A DNA stretch of 64,000 nucleotides from Hydra vulgaris. Lineage: Eukaryota > Cnidaria > Hydrozoa > Anthoathecata > Hydridae. Below are positions 11,798-24,355 of the stretch, in pieces. The stretch is from NCBI RefSeq assembly GCF_038396675.1, contig NC_088921.1, forward strand, positions 6,852,501 through 6,916,500, in the 5' to 3' direction. The position numbers and the translations under genes are program-made. Under the pieces are notes generated by a model. It saw only the letters and a list, made by a program, of their open reading frames with translations. It was not told the origin of the DNA and ran no database searches. Position 1 is the stretch's first letter, and each line of letters begins with the position of its first letter.

Positions 11798-12024
11798 TGC
11801 AAAATATCTACTATGATAGACTATAATAAAATAAAGATATATTTAAAAAGTATAAAATAGTTTTGTAAATTTAGAAAATATTATTTTTGTTTTTTTCTTG
11901 TCCAAAATATAAATAAACTTAATGATGAATTATAATCCAAATAACACCTTTGATGGCTTTATATTATCTTTATTTTTATGTACAACGAGCATGTGATTAC
12001 TAAAAATTTCATTGGCGACATGTT

Positions 12025-14515
12025 TTAACTTAATATCTTCCCTATTATCAACAAACCTACCTGGGTAACTTCAAAATCTGTTACTGCTTTTGATAACATT
12101 TTAACAAACTCAATACAAGATACTTCTCTAAAATCAGCAATAATAAAAATAGATATTTCAGATCACTTTCCATTATACTTCTCTTTGTCACAAAGTTCCA
12201 CAAAAATTAATAATTCAAATATCTTACCTTATAAAAGAACTGTTGATGAAACGTCTACTCAAAAATTTAAGGACTTGCTATAGGCAACAAATTGGCAAAA
12301 GTTCTACCAATAATGTAAACTAGGAAATACAAACTCTGCCTACATCAAATTAGATTTATTTATCCTACAATATATTAAAGGTTTTTCATACATCATCTTA
12401 TAGATTTATTTATCTATCTACATCATCTTATAGATTTATTTATCCTACGATATATTAAAGGTTTTCCAATTCAAGAAAAAGAAATTGACGCAAAATAATT
12501 AAATTGCCCATGTATAATAAAAGAAACAAGAAAATCCTTAAAATGAAAACAAAAACTACACGTAAAATATTTAAAAAATAGGAGCCAAGGGAACCTATCC
12601 CTCTTCAACCAATACAAAAACCTATTTAAAAAGATAAAAAAAACCTAAAGTTTTATAATTCTAATCGAATACAATAATTTGATGGAGTCTTATAAAAGAC
12701 ATGGGACATTATGAAGGAAATTTTTGGTAAAAATGAATTTAACCCTAACAAAATGCCTTCTAGAGTAATAATTAATGAAGGTAAATCAAACAACAAGCAA
12801 GATAGTTCCAATGAATTTAACAACTAATTTGCCGACATTGGTGCTGATCTTGCATCAAAAATTCAATGCCCAAATAATACATTTAAAATATACTTAACAG
12901 GTGGTCTTTAAATTTTAATGAAATAAATCAAGACAAACTTGAAATAGCAATAAAATTACTTTAAATCAAGTCCCTAGGGATCGATGACATGCTTGCAAAG
13001 TAGTGTCAGATTTTTTTGAGGAGATATGTAATCTAATTTACCAAGTATTTAATACATCAGTTACAACAGGTATTGCATCTGATAAACTAAAAATCTCTAA
13101 AATTATACTAATATATAAAGCAGGAGAAACCAATTATTTAAACAATTATAGACCAATCTCAATCCTTTCAGTATTCTCGAAACATCTAGAACGAATAATC
13201 TATAAAAATTTAAATGAATATTTAAAAACTAACAAAATTATCAATAAAAGTCAATATGGTTTTTAAAAGCTACACTCAACTGAGCATGCAATCCTTGGCA
13301 TGTCAAATAGGATAAGTAGATCATTTAAAAAAAAAGGCATTAAACACCGTCAAACATGAGATTTTACTAACAAAAATGAAAAAGTATGGTATAAAAAATC
13401 AAGCATAAATTGGTTTAATTTAAGCTTAAATTTAAAAGCTACCTTAAATTTAAAAACTTTCTAACAGAAAGTGTGTTATTATAGATAGAAAAAACAACTC
13501 AATTTTACTAAAAACAAAATGTGGTGTACCCCAAGCGGAACAAGAATGGAACCCCAAGGTTCCATTCTTGCTCCTTTTTTGTATCTTATTTATATAAACG
13601 ATCTTCCAAATGCCTCTAATATCTTTTAAACTATAACAATTGCTGACAGTGCAAACTTATTTTACTCATCAAAGACAATTGAATAAACAAATGCTGAACT
13701 AAAAAAATTAATATATGGTTTAAATCAAATAAACTGTCACTTAATATAGAAAAAACTAATATATACTATTCCACTCTAACCAACAAATTAAAAAAATGCC
13801 CTTGAACTTACCAACAACTAATACAGAAAATATCACCATCAAAAGAGCTCTGAATACAAAAATTTTAGGAGTTCTAATTAATGAACACATCTCCTGGAAA
13901 CCCCACATAAACTACATTAACACAAAAATATCAAAGAACATAGGTTTGCTTTACAAGACAAGACTATTTTTGTCACAAAAAAGTCTAAAACATGTCTACT
14001 TTGCATTTGTACATAGCTATCTCATCTATGCCAATTTATCATGGGGCGGTACCCATAAATCTTAATATGAACCACTTTACTTATGTCAAAAATCACGCTT
14101 CAAGACTAGTATACAACAAAAATAAGTTTACTCATGCTCAACCCTTACTGAAACAATTGAGCACACTAAATATATTTCAAATAAATATTTTTCAAAATAT
14201 ACTTTTTATGTTTAAGTATAAACTAAGTCTGGTTCCAGAACATTTACAGCACACTTTTTTAAAAACAATATAAATAAATACAATACAAGAGCAACAGGAA
14301 ACTTTAGGATAACGTTTAAAACAACAAGACTCTCAAAATTCTCAACTGCATATCTTAGTATCCCTATTTATTTAACAAATTAGTTTCCAGAAACGAATCA
14401 CTATTAAACTTAAACAATAAAGCCTCTCTAAAAATAAAGCTAAAAACTACAATATTCAAATTAAACAACTTAAAGGAGTTTTTTCAAATTAAAAAAAAAT
14501 AAATAAATGTCAAAT
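12025..14515 (+). pseudogene. LINE D: decayed Jockey-like non-LTR retrotransposon
   Basis: Plus-strand element in many frames. The tail of an endonuclease is at about 12140 (KTDISDHFPLYFS-like). The RT begins before 13003 and is clearest at 13003-13266 (LKISKIILIYKAGE, then NYRPISILSVFSKHLERI and INKSQYGF). The CGVPQ motif at about 13520 is interrupted by a 23-bp insertion, and then YLIYINDLPNAS appears. The post-thumb region at 13796-14065 reads KILGVLINEHISWKPHINYI, and ASRLVYNKNKFTHAQPLL is at about 14100. It ends near an A-rich AATAAAT tail around 14500. A local duplication of a TTTATTTATCCTAC segment lies at 12350-12465. It is not the family of copies A-C. Confidence 0.75.
13537..13574. 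repeat. Templated inverted insertion inside the RT VPQGS motif
   Basis: Arms 13537-13552 and 13559-13574 are complementary at 15 of 16 positions. Removing about 23 bp restores the expected VPQGSIL codons, so the left arm is an inverted copy of the right arm followed by a repeated CCCCAAG. Confidence 0.75.
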
Positions 14516-15082
14516 AACTTATAGTAAATCAATAAAAAAAACATAAGTAATAAAAAAAATAAAATAAAAAGATATATATATATATATATACATATATATC
14601 ACGTATGCAACTGATTTTTTATGTGTATTACATGTCTCGGAAAAAGGTACTTGATGACAAGAACGACTAAAGTCTTCTGCAAGCTTCCTATAACTACATA
14701 CAAGTAATTCTTTTTATCAATCTTACACAAATTTTGTTTTTATCATATTTATACACAAACATTATTTTGAAATGTGGTAAACAAACTTATAGCAAACCAT
14801 CTAAACACTAAAAAATGTTTCCTGGAGGTATATTTAAAATAAGTTATTATTATATATGAGGAGTAGGTAAAAATGATTTTATGATGTCAAACAAACTATT
14901 AGACTTGAGCTCTATGATCTTTTTAATTATCACTAGGCTTAATTTTTTTTAATGACTAATAAAATTGGTTAGTTTATACATTGTTGCTAATAAATCTCCT
15001 AAGATTGCAACATTTTACTTTTTTTTTAAATAACATGTAGTATATTACTTGATTAAATTTAAAGTTTTGCTTTGTTTTTTAG
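14516..15082. other. AT-rich DNA upstream of the NLR gene
   Basis: Contains a short (TA)n run at about 14573-14598. No coding sequence or clear promoter was recognised. Confidence 0.5.
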
Positions 15083-15364
15083 TATAAATGGATAAAGTTC
15101 TACAATATCCTCAATTTCAAATTAAGTTGTCTGAACTACTTGTTCAAGATTGGTTTAAGATTGGTATTTACTTGAATGTCAAACCGCATATTTTAGAAGC
15201 AATTAGAAATGATTCTGTAAATTTACTAAAACAAGAAGACAAAGCATATGAAATGATAAGAAAATGGTTCAACTTTGATGAAAATCCGACATTTGAAAAG
15301 TTAAAACTTGCTATTTTAAATATTCCAAAATACGATTTATGGAAGGAGGTGGAGGTTCTTGCAA
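15083..15364 (+). CDS. NLR gene exon 1: Death-fold domain
   Basis: Coding starts at ATG 15088. The 94 residues up to 15364 form a Death-like helical bundle: an LSELL helix, WFKIGIYLNVKPHILEAI (the typical WxxIGxxLGV turn of Death domains), KAYEMIRKWF and PTFEKLKLAIL. A pyrimidine-rich acceptor TTTGTTTTTTAG lies only 5 nt before the ATG, so the 5' end is made by cis splicing or by spliced-leader trans-splicing, which Hydra uses. The exon ends in phase 1 at GCAA before GTACAC. The next exon at 21201 begins in the matching phase. Such a domain would recruit partner Death-fold proteins in innate immune or cell-death signalling. Confidence 0.7.
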
Positions 15365-15691
15365 GTACACATTTTTTTTAAAATTATATAAATTTTTTAG
15401 ATTGTTGTTTGTCACTCTCATTATATGTTTATTTTTTTGTTATTATTTTGACTTCCTCTTCAAATTCTTTGCTTTCAGAAAAATTTGATTATGATGATGA
15501 TAATGATGTTGTTTTATTTTTTTAAACATTTAATTATTTTAGATTTTTGTAAAATGACTATTAAGTTGAAAAAACTATTTTTGTATATTGTATTAGATAT
15601 GTTTTTAAATTAGTCATTAAATTCACCAATTCTATCAAAGTAAAAAATTCATTAAACAGTAGTAACTATTTAATATGTACTATAATAGCAT

Positions 15692-15751
15692 GTTGATGAT
15701 GTGGAAGTATTTTTCATAGTTGTTGATGATGTGTAAGTATTTTTCATAGTT
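15692..15751. repeat. 30-bp tandem duplication
   Basis: TTGATGATGTGGAAGTATTT and its continuation are repeated back to back with one base changed. Confidence 0.8.
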
Positions 15752-17429
15752 GATGTGCCCTTATAATCTTGACCATCTAAGTAATAAAGTTCGAGATTTT
15801 CTTTTTCAAACAATATCACTCTTTTTATCACCTATCACTTTGCCACTTAGATCATCAGTTTTCTTAAAATTTAAAAATTATTTTCTGTATTTAGACAATT
15901 TTCACTGTCACAAATGAGAAAAATCATTTGATTCACTATTCCTGAAAAATACTTTTAACTACTTTAATTATTTTGTGTGTTATAATTTGTTTAAAATGTA
16001 ACTTGCTTTCTTTCCTGAACTTTTTAAATGGTGTTCTAAATCTTTGTTTCGAGCATAAACTCAGTTAACTAATAGCATGTATAAGCTTTAATCTGCTTTT
16101 ATAAAACCATCATTTCAAAACTTTCATTGCCATCATCATTTCTGCCTCGTTATGCAATCCCAGGTCTATCACAACGCATAACACTTTTGATAATAGAAAC
16201 CATATATTCAACAAACACTTTAAATGTAGCTTTGTACTGTGTTTTTAAACTCATATCTGATTTCATAAACTGTAAAAAAAAATTATCAGAACTTTTTGTG
16301 GTATTAATTATTTAAATGTTTCATTTGTCCATTACTTCCTGTCAAATAACTTTTTTGCCTTAGTTTTTTTTCAAGTATTAGTTTTTTTGAGTTTTGTGAG
16401 TTTTATTTTTTGTTGTTCTGGTTTTATAGCATTTTATTCACAAATAAAACGCAAATGACACATAGTTTCAAATAGACACTATTGGACCGAATATGTGTTG
16501 GAAACCTGAATATTTGAAAGAATTCTTTCTCAATGCTTAGCTATCAGTTTCTTTTAAAATAGGTACATCTAAAAGATTTTGGGAGGTTTGTCAGCTGGTT
16601 TAATCAGCTTTATAATGCTACAATCAGATATGGGGATGTACATATAATACAGAATTATAGATGTACAAGGTCAATTATTGAAGCTCTAGAAGATTTTTTT
16701 TATTAAAATTGGTAATTAAATGCCTAGGTATTTTTAGCTGTTGTTTTTTGCTTATTGATCTAGGAGGGCTTTACCTTATAATATTATCTTTTAAAGTTTT
16801 TTAGTTGATAATCACATAAAATGAGAAAAAAAAGTGCCTAACGTATATTATTAGCATATAATAGTAATATAATATATTCTATTAACATATATAATACTAT
16901 ATGTTATAATATAATGTATACAACATGTAGTATTAATGTTTTTTTTTATTATTTATGGAATGAAATGAATAAAAAAATAATAAAATGTTAAGCAGTTGTT
17001 ATATGTAAGATTTTTAGATAACACTGGTTAATATAATAATTGCAAATCTTTATGGGTTTTGAATGCATGGAAGGAGCTGGCTGTTATTTAATAAATATTA
17101 GTTATTGTTAACTAACAAATTTAAAAACTTCATTAGCAGTACCACATAAAATATTAAGAGAACTTGGATATGGCTTTCAGCTTTGTTGAAAGTGAATTAG
17201 TATAAAAAAGATTTAATTTTTTTTAATAGTTTAATTTCATTCTGCAAAAGCCTCAGTTGCATAGTATACATTTAAAAATAAAGTTATCAAAATTATATAT
17301 TTGTTACTGAATCTTTTAGGCTTCATTAAAAAATTAAGAGTACCATTACCATAGTTATATTTTATTTTAGAAATCCAATTCAAACATTGAATTAAGATAA
17401 AAAAATTTTTAATAATAATTTTGATCATT

Positions 17430-17540
17430 TTTACCTAATAAGTGTATTAAGATATTTTTTTACGTCAAATTTATACAAGATTATATTATTGATCTTGTCT
17501 AAATTTGACCTAATAAATAAAAATATCTTATTAAGTAAAT
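17430..17540. repeat. MITE-like hairpin with 50-bp arms
   Basis: Left arm 17430-17481 and right arm 17492-17540 are imperfect reverse complements around AAGATATTTTT and GTCAAATTTAkACAAGAT. A lone half-copy of the right arm (TTGTCTAAATTTGACCTAA) lies at 29802-29820, indicating a dispersed family. Confidence 0.65.
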
Positions 17541-17869
17541 CTAAGAAGTTTCCATGGTCAATCGAAATGTTGTTAAATCAGCATTACTTTTAACCAAATG
17601 ATGTTTCTAGTTGTTTTTAGAATCTTATTTACTCTCTAAAAGTTATTTTTTCATAAATTTATTAATAACAAGTATTATTTTGTTAACTGAATAACATGCT
17701 ATGATTTTTTTTCATAATATTTGGTGTTTTCATGTTTCTTTACTCTTTAATAATGCCTGTGTTTTATGCAATTTATTACAGTAATGATTTAGTTTCTATT
17801 GTCAGTTTTGTTGTATGTTAGTCTCACTGTGCAAAACACAGCCTTAGATTCAACCCTCGGAGTTAGCAA

Positions 17870-18022
17870 AACAGAGGTGGGCAATTTTTTGCCAACCTCA
17901 AACTGTTAAAGGTTGGCCTAAAAAGTTTGATACAAAGGGTTTACAATAAGACATAGAAACAAGGTCTGCAGTTTTTTGCTTACCTCAAACACTATTAGGT
18001 CGGCATTGCCAAATGCCGACCT
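17870..18022. repeat. Diverged direct repeats ending in a hairpin
   Basis: Two roughly 48-bp units (about 17870-17917 and 17959-18005) share GCARTTTTTTGC, ACCTCAAAC and AGGTYGGC. The second ends in a perfect 10-bp hairpin, AGGTCGGCAT with loop TGCCAA (17997-18022). Probably a small non-autonomous element. Confidence 0.5.
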
Positions 18023-20340
18023 TAATTCCGAGTGTTGTAGATTCTTTGTTGCCTTGTTATTAGAGCTTTGTTGCCTTGTTATAAATATTTTGTTGGCTAC
18101 ATTATTTAACTCAGTTTATAATGCCATACTAAATGCTACTAAATTTAGATCTAGACATTATCATGAATTTGAATGTTTTCAAGTAGTGTTTTTGGTAAAG
18201 GTATTTGCCTAAAGATAGTTGTCATTCTTTAGATTTTAAGAAACATGAAATAAAACTAGATTTAAGCATTTATCTCCTTATCTTTAACAAGAATTTTAAT
18301 TCTTACTTCACATTTATCACAACATTTATGTTTCTTAGGTTTTTGTGCAAAAACTGTAACTTATTTAATTAATATTAATTGTTAATAAGTAAAAAATTCA
18401 TTAGCAGTACCACAAATCATAATATTAAGAAAATTGTTTTGTTTGATATTATTTTGTTTAAAACTAATTTGTATTAACTTATGTAACTTATATTATTATA
18501 TAAATAAGTTAAATAAATAATAAAGGCAAAAAAAAAAAACATCGCAAGCTTGGAAAGTAATTTCACCTTTTTTTATTAAACTTTGTAACCTTTGGATAAT
18601 GAATCCTTATCATTAACAGTTGTGCAATACTACTATTAATTAAAGTCGCTTGATTAGGATTGATTAAAATTCTTTTATTATAATCGCCATCGTCGTTATA
18701 AATCCAACAATTTTGCAATTGATCATATTGAGCTATTATTCATGCAAGCCCCAATATCTAAGTACCAGTAATTTTCAAATCCAATCCACTAAATAGATAT
18801 ATGCCACAAGCATATTTTTTACTTGGAACAAATGTTTTTGTTTTTCCAGTTACAATTTCTATTCTTTCATTGTATTACCACTGTTGTAATATAGGGCTTC
18901 ATCGCATTACCACTGCTCTTTTAAGGTTTTGTGTTCCTTTACTTACAAAAAATGTTTTTTTCCCCTATGGTCTGTATGCTAACTTTTGTATCCCTGGATA
19001 GTTCTCTCATGAATTCTGCAGGATACTACAAATCAACTATCTGTCTTTTATCTTCTTTCTTTTTTTCTTGTTTGTTAATACTTTAATATATCATTTAAAA
19101 AAAGTTTTTCTTAGGTAAATACTTTAATATATCATTTAGAAACTTCAAATTTACAAGACAGTGCTTACAGATTTTCTGTCAAAAAAGGTAATTGTAATGT
19201 TTACTTTATTTAAAAAACTCAACATTTACTGAAATTTCCAAAATGATTGTTTACAATTGAGTTTCAGCGTGCTTTGTTTATTTAAGAAGTGCTATGGAAA
19301 TGGTGACATATTTTATTTATTTCAGTTACTATTTATTTTTAGTATGATTTTTATTGCATTGTGGAAGAATACTATATATTAAATTTATTATTTTTGAATA
19401 AAACTTAGTAATTTCTATAAAATTTAAAATCTTAACAATTCAAATTTTTTCATTAAGAATCTATATTTATGTAAGCTTAGTTTCATTTTTTTTTTCATTA
19501 TAAATACATTTTTACTTGTTGGCTTCATCATTATATTATACATTGTTGCTATTGTTGCAAACTATATACCACCTTTAAATTACAAGCTACAAAAAATCTT
19601 GTCCTTGAACATGTAGACTTTGCCCTATGATGCATATGTTGATCTAATGACATGAATTTACCCTTACTGGAAAAAAGTTTAAAACTTTTTAAAAATTCTG
19701 TAACTTTTAGGAGAACAATTGACCTTACAAAATCATATGAGTTTACTCTACCTTTACAGAATCTATTAAAATGACAATGTTCTTGATGTTTATTCTTAAG
19801 CTTGAAAATGCCCACAGACAGATTTTTTTACAGAGAACTTAGGTAACTTTTTACAACAGGATTTTTTACATCCAATGATCCAGATAATAACTTTTTTTGA
19901 TGCAGCTATCAAAATGATAAAAGAAAAAGGTATGGTTATTATTATTGTTATAAATAAAAATATTGAAGCCATGTCACAGATATTTTTACAATTTTAGAGT
20001 TTTTTAACTAGAAATTCAAATATAATATGTCAGAAGCAAACAACAAGTCCAATGTTTGGATTTAGTTTAAGGTCTGTAAAAGTACAGAACTTTGTAGATT
20101 TCATGCTTCATGATAGTGCTTGTTGAAGTTTATTCATTCACAGAGTCTGAAACAGCCCTTTGTTCTTCATAGTATGAAAGAAAAATTTTCTGTAAATAAT
20201 TAGCAAACTAACAGGATTAAGTGGGACTTTGTAGCTTTATCAGATCTAGAGGGTTGTACTACAACAGGCATTTTAGCTAGAAGTCTTCTAAGCAGTGAAA
20301 AAAAGTGGAAACCTGAGTTAATTTTTTCCTATTAATTTTT

Positions 20341-20457
20341 TTAACTAGATGACATAGCATGAGTAATTAGTAGACAACTAAAGGCCATACCGCTCAGCTG
20401 AAAACATCAACGAAGCGGTATGGTCTACTTGCTTTTCATGCTATGTCATCTAGTTAA
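20341..20457. mobile_element. 117-bp TTAA MITE
   Basis: Starts TTAACTAGATGACATAGCAT and ends with the exact reverse complement; 22 bp at each end are perfectly inverted. The inner arms (GGCCATACCGCT against AAGCGGTATGGTC) also pair, so nearly the whole element folds. TTAA at both ends points to mobilisation by a TTAA-specific transposase. The TIR differs from that of the 8993 element, so that transposase is not its obvious driver. Confidence 0.8.
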
Positions 20458-21000
20458 GAATTTATTATAAAGAAATATAAAGGCATTAGTAAGGATACCT
20501 ACTTTCCTCTTCTACAAGAAGTGTCCTGAGTTAGCTTGACAGTGGCTGTTAACAAGTTATTTTAGTTCTGTAAATTAGAAAAAAAATTTGGCATCACATT
20601 TCTTGTGCATAAGTCCTGAAAATATATAAAACAGCAATTACAAAACTGGGTAATTGCTAAACTCTAAATAAATTAAATGTAATAAAATGCACTGAAAACG
20701 ATATATGGCTTAATATTAACAAATCTCTAGTTTTTCAGACATGATTTTAATGAATTATTTAAAATTTAAGTCTGTTTTTTTTTATAAAAACAAATTTTTC
20801 TAAACTTTTTTAATTTTTGATTAGACTTGACTGTCTAGGTTATGACAAAAATAAAAGAACAAATTTTTGACAGATTAATGTGCTGCATATATTTTCAATA
20901 AAAAAGATATGTACAAAATATTTAAAACTTTTTTTTAAATTAGTTATTCAAAATTTTGAAAGGTCCTCATATTTAATTGATTTGTAATTATTTAAATTTG

Positions 21001-21175
<175 letters not shown>

Positions 21176-21200
21176 AATGATGATGAGTTATTGTATTTAG

Positions 21201-22544
21201 ATATAACAGAGATATGCACATCACTCAAAAGTTTCTATCTTAAAAATTATGGGAAAATAAATGAACCACCACTAAAATCACCTGCAAATGTTGATTTAAT
21301 GCATAAGTTTGTTGATTTATGTATCGTTGATGGAGTTAATACTCAAACAGATGCTGTATTTAGTGTTGAACGAAAAGAGTTTCTTGAAAAGCAATTGCGA
21401 TATAAACCAATTCCATATAGTAAAATATTTATGAAAGAAAAATCTGTAACATTAATATCTGGAATAGCTGGTATCGGAAAAACACGATTGCTTAGAAAAT
21501 GTTTGCTTGATTGGTGCAATGGCCTAATTTGGGAAAATGTTAAACTTGTATTTTATTTGGAATGCAGGAGGCTTAATCTATATCAAAATATTGGTAATAT
21601 TAACAAATTAGTAAACTTTTTCTACAAAGAAATTATAAATGATTTTGATATTAGTATTTATCCTGCACTCTTTGTAATTGACGGGTTAGATGAGTTTAAA
21701 TATTTAAATGAATTTATAAATTGCAGTTCGAGTTGTTACTATCCAATCGTTAATGCTTTAACAGAAATTAAAAAATATAAATATATAGTTGCTGGTAGAG
21801 TTTATGCAATTGATAAGTACCAAAGTATATCTACAGAGCATTGCGATCAAATAAACATTCAAATTATGGGATTTAATGAAAGCGGAATAAATAATTATAT
21901 AGAAAATAATGTTTTAGAGGAAAAAAAAGATGTTGTGAAAGCAACTTTAAAGGAATCTGCAATTGCAAAGTCCATGTCATCTGTTCCATTTTATTTATCT
22001 TCCATATGTAACATTATTAGTAATTCAAAAAATTTATACAAAAATTCTTTTTTAACAATGACAGATTTGTATGCAAATATTTTTTTATATATTTTGCAAA
22101 AAGACATAATCAAAAACAATGAATCAATTTATCAATTCATGGAAAACAATTCCAATAAAAAATATATTTTAAACATTTGTAAAATTGCATTCCAACTGTT
22201 TATTGAAAATAGAGTAATTTTTTTCAAACAAGATATTCAAACTTTTATCATTGACTTTGATAAAAATGAAGAAATTATTTTGGGATTTATTGAAAGGATT
22301 GAAACAAATTCAGGTTATTTTTATCAATTTGCACATTTGACAATAATGGAGTTTTGTGCATCTGTATATGCATATAATTGTTTGAGTAGTGAAGAGATTA
22401 TAGCCAATGAAAAGCTGAAGAGTTGTTTATCAATGATTTGTGGTTTAACCAATAAAAATCAAGATAGTTTATTAAAGTTTCTTGTTAACCTGAATCCATT
22501 AAAAGAAACTTGCGAAGAATCTTTATCTTTGTTTTTTATTTTTG
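21201..22544 (+). CDS. NLR gene exon 2: NACHT ATPase domain
   Basis: A 448-codon open exon. Residues near the start read DLMHKFVDLCI. The P-loop GIAGIGKTRLL is at 21461-21493, a NACHT Walker A. FVIDGLDEF at about 21673-21699 is the extended Walker B of NACHT proteins, and VAGRVYAID at about 21790 fits sensor 1. The helical region after the NACHT core includes AHLTIMEFCAS, the typical H-x-x-x-E-F motif of the winged-helix/HD2 region in NLRs. The exon ends at a strong donor, TTTG before GTAAGT. The protein should be a cytosolic signalling ATPase that oligomerises on ligand sensing. Further exons (TPR or LRR sensor) were not found downstream, so the gene is partial here or decayed. Confidence 0.8.
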
Positions 22545-23440
22545 GTAAGTCCTTATTACTTAGTTTCATTATTATAAGTCATTTTAGATAAAGTTTATCT
22601 ATTTTTCAAAAGTGTAAGTTTATTAAAATCAAAAGTTTATAAACAGTAAGATTTTTTAAAGCTGTTTTTTCTTTACTTCTCTAAATGATAGACTCTATTC
22701 TTCTGTATTTAGTATGTTTAACAATATTTGGCAAGACTTTAAGAGAAATTTAAAATAAATAATATTTTATTAGAAAATAAAAAATGTTCTGTAGCATACG
22801 AAAATACAACAAATATACGTATCAGTTTTGATTACGAACAAAAAATTTCTTAAGTACTATAAAATTAAAAAAAAATATATTTCTTCAGTACTATAAAATT
22901 TTTTAACTTTTCTCTTAATGAGAGTCAAGATTTTGCACTAGGTGAGATCCATATTTTGTGATTAATACTTGATCTTGCTTGCCTAAACTTCTTAAGTAAT
23001 TCAACTTTAATAATCGTCTTACAGGCTAATTTGCAGGATTGTGAATTCTAGGTATGAAATTGATACTATTAGCATTGTAGAAGTTTAACATTTTGTTTAA
23101 CAAATGTTTTAAACAACAATTGTGTCTTTAAAAATAAAGTTTATGTTTTTAGCAAATGTCTCAGTAACTGGTTTTTCATAAATCTTATAATTTTTTGCTG
23201 CTGATAATGCTTCTCGCTAAATGCTTATTTAAGGTAGTTATGCTGAGTGTGCTGTATGCAAACTTAATGAAGTTAATGATCTTTTTATCATCTATGTAGC
23301 ATTTAACATGGTTGGCAATGTGATATGATAAATCTTTGATTTAAAGTATATAGAGTTTTGTTGTAGAGTGCCAAGCCTTGTTGTACTCCAAATGACTTGC
23401 TAGTCAGATTAAACTAGTGACATGACTTGACTTGCTTCTT
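22545..23440. other. Non-coding DNA after the NLR exon
   Basis: Inferred intron or 3' flank. No exon could be supported. Confidence 0.5.
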
Positions 23441-23447
23441 AGCCTAA

Positions 23448-24121
23448 CGGCTAAAATCAAGTGAAGTATCTGCTTTTATTAGGCTTTTTACATCATTTTG
23501 ATTGGTTATGGCCTGCTGTAACACAGTATTTAGTCTTGCGTACATTTCAATTGCTCATGTCAAAAGACTGAAAAAATGACTTCATTGAGCCTAATCTTTG
23601 GCTTTATAACATGACTGAACAAAAGAAATTTGTATTTAATGAGGCAGTACATAAAAATGTTTCATTTTTTCATTTGATTTGTCTGATAATTAACAACAGT
23701 TGCATATTAAATAGACAAAGACAGTAAAAAATCATTCAAAATAAGCTTCAGAAATTCAGACTTAGTCGAAACGCTAAGATCAAGTGAAATATCTGTTTTT
23801 ATCTGGCAATTTGTTAAGTCCTTATGTTGATATTTTCTTGCTGCAGCTTATCATTGTTATTATTATTATTAAAGCATTTTGATTAGTTGTCTTAGGCTGG
23901 TATTGAATTAGGTATGGCTGTATCACAGACTTGTATTTATTTCAATTGCTCAGATCTAGCTTTGATTTTTTGAAATTGGAAATTTGAAACTGTAAATTTG
24001 TTTTTAATGAAACTGAACAATGAGAGTTTCATATTTTCATTTATTTTGTCTAATAATAAACAACAATTGCATATTAAATAGACAAAGACAGTAAAAAATT
24101 GTTTAAAATAAGCTTCCAAAA
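23448..24121. repeat. Diverged tandem duplication of about 330 bp
   Basis: Unit 1 (about 23448-23755) and unit 2 (about 23775-24121) share in the same order: AAGATCAAGTGAAATATCTG, CATTTTGATT, TTTCAATTGCTCA, a CAACAATTGCATATTAAATA block running into GACAAAGACAGTAAAAAAT, and AAAATAAGCTTC. Non-coding, old duplication. Confidence 0.7.
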
Positions 24122-24355
24122 TAAATAAAATTTCTAGATTTGGAAGATTACTAACCGCTCTGGAGGTTTTAGAAACTCAACTTGAGAAAATGATAATAAG
24201 TTTCATAAAGTCCCCACCAAATGTATTTCTCCATAATATATTTGGTATACTGCCCTTGATAATGACATTTAATATATTTTTTGATTTTTGACTAAATTTA
24301 GCGTAATTTCCAAGCACTGGCACAAATAGATTCTGATGTCAATATCAGTTGTTTG

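Noticed and set aside
17825-17860. CACTGTG heptamer with an ACAAAAC-like word on the minus strand
   Set aside because: Spacing and nonamer match are weak in AT-rich DNA.
19549-19815. 88-residue minus-strand frame with KGKFMSLDQHM, faintly like a piggyBac core
   Set aside because: One short resemblance, no catalytic context, no terminal repeats; not enough to annotate.
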